This document shows, piece after piece, positions 62,393 through 64,000 of a DNA stretch of 64,000 nt. The DNA comes from Paenibacillus methanolicus (lineage in GTDB: Bacteria > Bacillota > Bacilli > Paenibacillales > Paenibacillaceae). The notes below the pieces were generated by a model that ran no database searches, was not told where the DNA came from, and saw nothing but the letters and a program-made list of their open reading frames with translations. How positions within the stretch are numbered: the first letter of the stretch is position 1; every line of letters begins with the position of its first letter. The translations under genes and the position numbers were made by a program. The stretch covers positions 372,001-436,000 of the forward strand of contig NZ_VNHS01000001.1 in assembly GCF_008124765.1 (NCBI RefSeq). Reading direction: 5' to 3'.

Positions 62393-62747
62393 CCTGAACA
62401 CTCCTTTGCGCTTGCGGAGAGTCGTCATGCCCAGCCTCGGGAGGAAGCGACCGTCCGAATAAGCGTTCGTGGGATATATGCCTACGAGTACTATATGCCA
62501 TGACGTGTCAGGTGTGCTTGCGATTGCTTGCCAATTTGCGCGATGACGGTTCATGAGCGGGTGATGAAGATTCGGCGTATTAATCCGCAGATTCGGCTGA
62601 TGTTTTATATGAAACGGAGCAGATTTTGGATTGACGCTACTATAAGTTGGTAGCAGAATGGACAAAGAGCATGGAAGTGTCCATACATTCAAATAAGCAT
62701 AGCGCGCCTCTACCGGCGTTCTATTAATAAGGAGTGGTTGAACGTCT
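62393..62747. promoter_or_regulatory. Divergent intergenic region with probable promoter
   Basis: TTGACG (62631-62636), a 17 bp spacer and CAGAAT (62654-62659) could be the sigma-A promoter of the LRR gene. I see no gene here, although the minus-strand frame of the ATPase gene stays open through most of it. Confidence 0.4.
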
Positions 62748-63776
62748 ATGTACGAGCACGTATCGCGCGATCGCATTCAGGTTGACAACACGTTGACCGA
62801 CGATGAGATCGGCGAGTTGACCCAAGATCCGGAGCTCGTTTATCTGCAGTTCTCGGAACCGTTCGAGGGATCGCGGTTGGACGCATTGAACGATCGCTTT
62901 TTCGCCGTTCGTCCGGACGTATGGCTGCGCGTATTCGGGCATTATGGCGCCGCGCCCGATATGAGCTTTCTGGATCGCATGACGCATGTAACGAAATTAT
63001 CGCTGGATTGTCTAACGGAAGCGGCGAACTTGGATGCGATCGCGCGGTTGAGCAAGTTGCGGGCGCTTAAGCTCGATATCTATTCGCTGCCTAATTTGGA
63101 AGCGCTGTACGCCATTCCCGATTCGCTCGAATACCTGCATGTCGGCAAGACGAAATCGAAGAAGCCGGATCTCTACGCCATTCAACGGTTCAGCCAATTG
63201 AAGACGCTGGAGCTGTTCGGCCAGAACAAAAACATCGACGCGATGCGGTATTTATCCCGGCTGGAGACGGTTGCGCTCGGTTCAACGACGCTTGAAGACG
63301 CGAATGCGCTGGCCCAGCTGCCGCGGCTTCGATCGCTGGAGCTCTCGAACCTCGGACTGCGGGACATGAGCGGTCTTGCGGAACTAAAGGGACTGCGGCG
63401 GCTCAAGCTTTGGAACGTAAAGCTGCCGGGAGAACTCGCGTTTATCTCGGGCTTGCGCGACTTGCAAGAATTGACGTTGGACGCGATGTCGGCGATCGAG
63501 GAACTGCCCCCGCTGTCGAGCTTACATGCATTGCGAAGCGTCCGGCTCGAGAATCTGAAGAACCTGAAGGGGTTGGACGAACTTGAAGGCGCGCCGGCTT
63601 TAGAAGCGTTCGCGCACTATCATGTCGGGAAAATGAATCCGGAGGATTACCTGTCCGTTCTTCGGAACCCGAACGTCCGGCGCGTAAATATCGGCTTTCC
63701 ATCAGGGAAGAAATACGAAGCTTTCGAACAACTGGCGCTTGCTCACGGAAAAATACCGCGAAGCTGGTACGACTAA
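62748..63776 (+). CDS. Leucine-rich-repeat protein
   Basis: A 342-residue cytosolic protein. From about residue 80 it consists of repeats of 20-24 residues with the pattern L--L-L--L-L (for example LSKLRALKLDIYSLPNLEAL, then LRSLELSNLGLRDMSGLAEL). No signal peptide, membrane segment or enzyme domain. AAGGAGTGG precedes ATG 62748. LRR arcs bind other proteins; the partner is unknown. It is followed after 84 bp by the start of a beta-lactamase-family gene. Confidence 0.82.
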   Translation: MYEHVSRDRIQVDNTLTDDEIGELTQDPELVYLQFSEPFEGSRLDALNDRFFAVRPDVWLRVFGHYGAAPDMSFLDRMTHVTKLSLDCLTEAANLDAIARLSKLRALKLDIYSLPNLEALYAIPDSLEYLHVGKTKSKKPDLYAIQRFSQLKTLELFGQNKNIDAMRYLSRLETVALGSTTLEDANALAQLPRLRSLELSNLGLRDMSGLAELKGLRRLKLWNVKLPGELAFISGLRDLQELTLDAMSAIEELPPLSSLHALRSVRLENLKNLKGLDELEGAPALEAFAHYHVGKMNPEDYLSVLRNPNVRRVNIGFPSGKKYEAFEQLALAHGKIPRSWYD

Positions 63777-63860
63777 GCTGCCGAGCGGCAGCTGTCCGCG
63801 AATTTTCTCTACCGCAAGCGTTCGTACACACTCATTCGTCAACCATAGGAGATGGCAAGC

Positions 63861-64000
63861 ATGCTGGGTCAAACCGCAATCCGTCAAATCAAAGCCGCCT
63901 TAAGAGCGGGCATCGACAACCGGGAGGTAGCGGGCGGCAACCTGCTTCTGATCCAAGACGGGCAGGAAGCGTTCTACCACGAGGACGGCTTCGCCGATGT
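63861..64000 (+). CDS. Beta-lactamase-family serine hydrolase (3' end outside window)
   Basis: The first 46 residues are in the window: IRQIKAALRAGIDN, then GGNLLLIQDGQEAFYHED, then GFAD. This is how class C-like serine hydrolases/esterases begin (lid residues, then a beta hairpin, then GYAD). The catalytic SxxK is expected about 20 residues further on. TAGGAG precedes ATG 63861. Family call rests on a short stretch. Confidence 0.7.
   Translation, partial: MLGQTAIRQIKAALRAGIDNREVAGGNLLLIQDGQEAFYHEDGFAD

Noticed and set aside
61398..62776. Longer N-terminus for the double P-loop ATPase, up to 62776
   Set aside because: The extension has no ribosome site or family features and crosses the likely LRR promoter region; TTG 62392 has a good site.

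Overview
The window looks like chromosomal DNA of a spore-forming, high-GC member of the Paenibacillaceae (Paenibacillus or Cohnella type). The signs are Gram-positive Shine-Dalgarno sites in front of nearly every gene, frequent TTG and GTG starts, LplB/YtcP-type sugar permeases beside a YesM/YesN-type two-component pair, an S-layer-homology (SLH) anchored glycosidase, a YheC/D-like ATP-grasp protein, and ykkC (guanidine-I) riboswitches. No rRNA, tRNA, CRISPR array, prophage or transposase gene is visible. I know no exact species.

Layout. 1-3.2 kb: the end of a sugar ABC importer (two permeases) and a secreted GH16 beta-glucanase with a ricin-type lectin domain. 3.5-7 kb: a small methyltransferase, a GDSL esterase and an ABC-2 exporter pair. 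7.0-7.5 kb and 13.1-13.6 kb: two copies of a structured intergenic repeat. 7.5-12.6 kb: an SDR-type epimerase/dehydratase and two c-di-GMP proteins, one a FIST-PAS-GGDEF-EAL fusion. 12.9 kb: an isolated 20-codon ORF. 13.7-18.4 kb: secreted protein, ABC exporter and two-component system in one operon. 18.6-33.7 kb: a carbohydrate-use locus, made of a surface-anchored clan GH-D-like glycosidase, a leaderless ArsR-type regulator operon, a divergent YesM/YesN-like pair, an ABC importer (two permeases and a lipoprotein) and a cytosolic paralogue of the surface glycosidase.

34.4-39 kb: a secreted Calx-beta repeat protein behind a leader of about 475 nt, and an S41 peptidase. 39.1-47.9 kb: a complete guanidine-assimilation locus. 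An APC permease sits behind one guanidine-I riboswitch. Two DUF1989 carboxyguanidine deiminase subunits, a biotin-dependent guanidine carboxylase and allophanate hydrolase sit behind a second one. Guanidine is carboxylated, deiminated to allophanate and hydrolysed to ammonia and CO2. Both promoters also carry sequences matching the GlnR/TnrA nitrogen-regulator box, which suggests control by guanidine and by nitrogen status together. 48-64 kb: an NHL-repeat protein, an unknown membrane protein, the YheC/D-like protein, a cupin, a multi-pass membrane protein, an FAD amine oxidase, an AXE1 esterase, a GH2 enzyme, remnants of a decayed gene, a double P-loop ATPase, a leucine-rich-repeat protein and the start of a beta-lactamase-family hydrolase.

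The observations that seem least routine are the two GlnR-type boxes combined with two guanidine riboswitches, the leaderless ArsR gene with a palindrome between its -35 and -10, the structured repeat with compensatory hairpin changes, the free-standing 20-codon ORF, and the perfect Shine-Dalgarno sequence far upstream in the Calx-beta leader.
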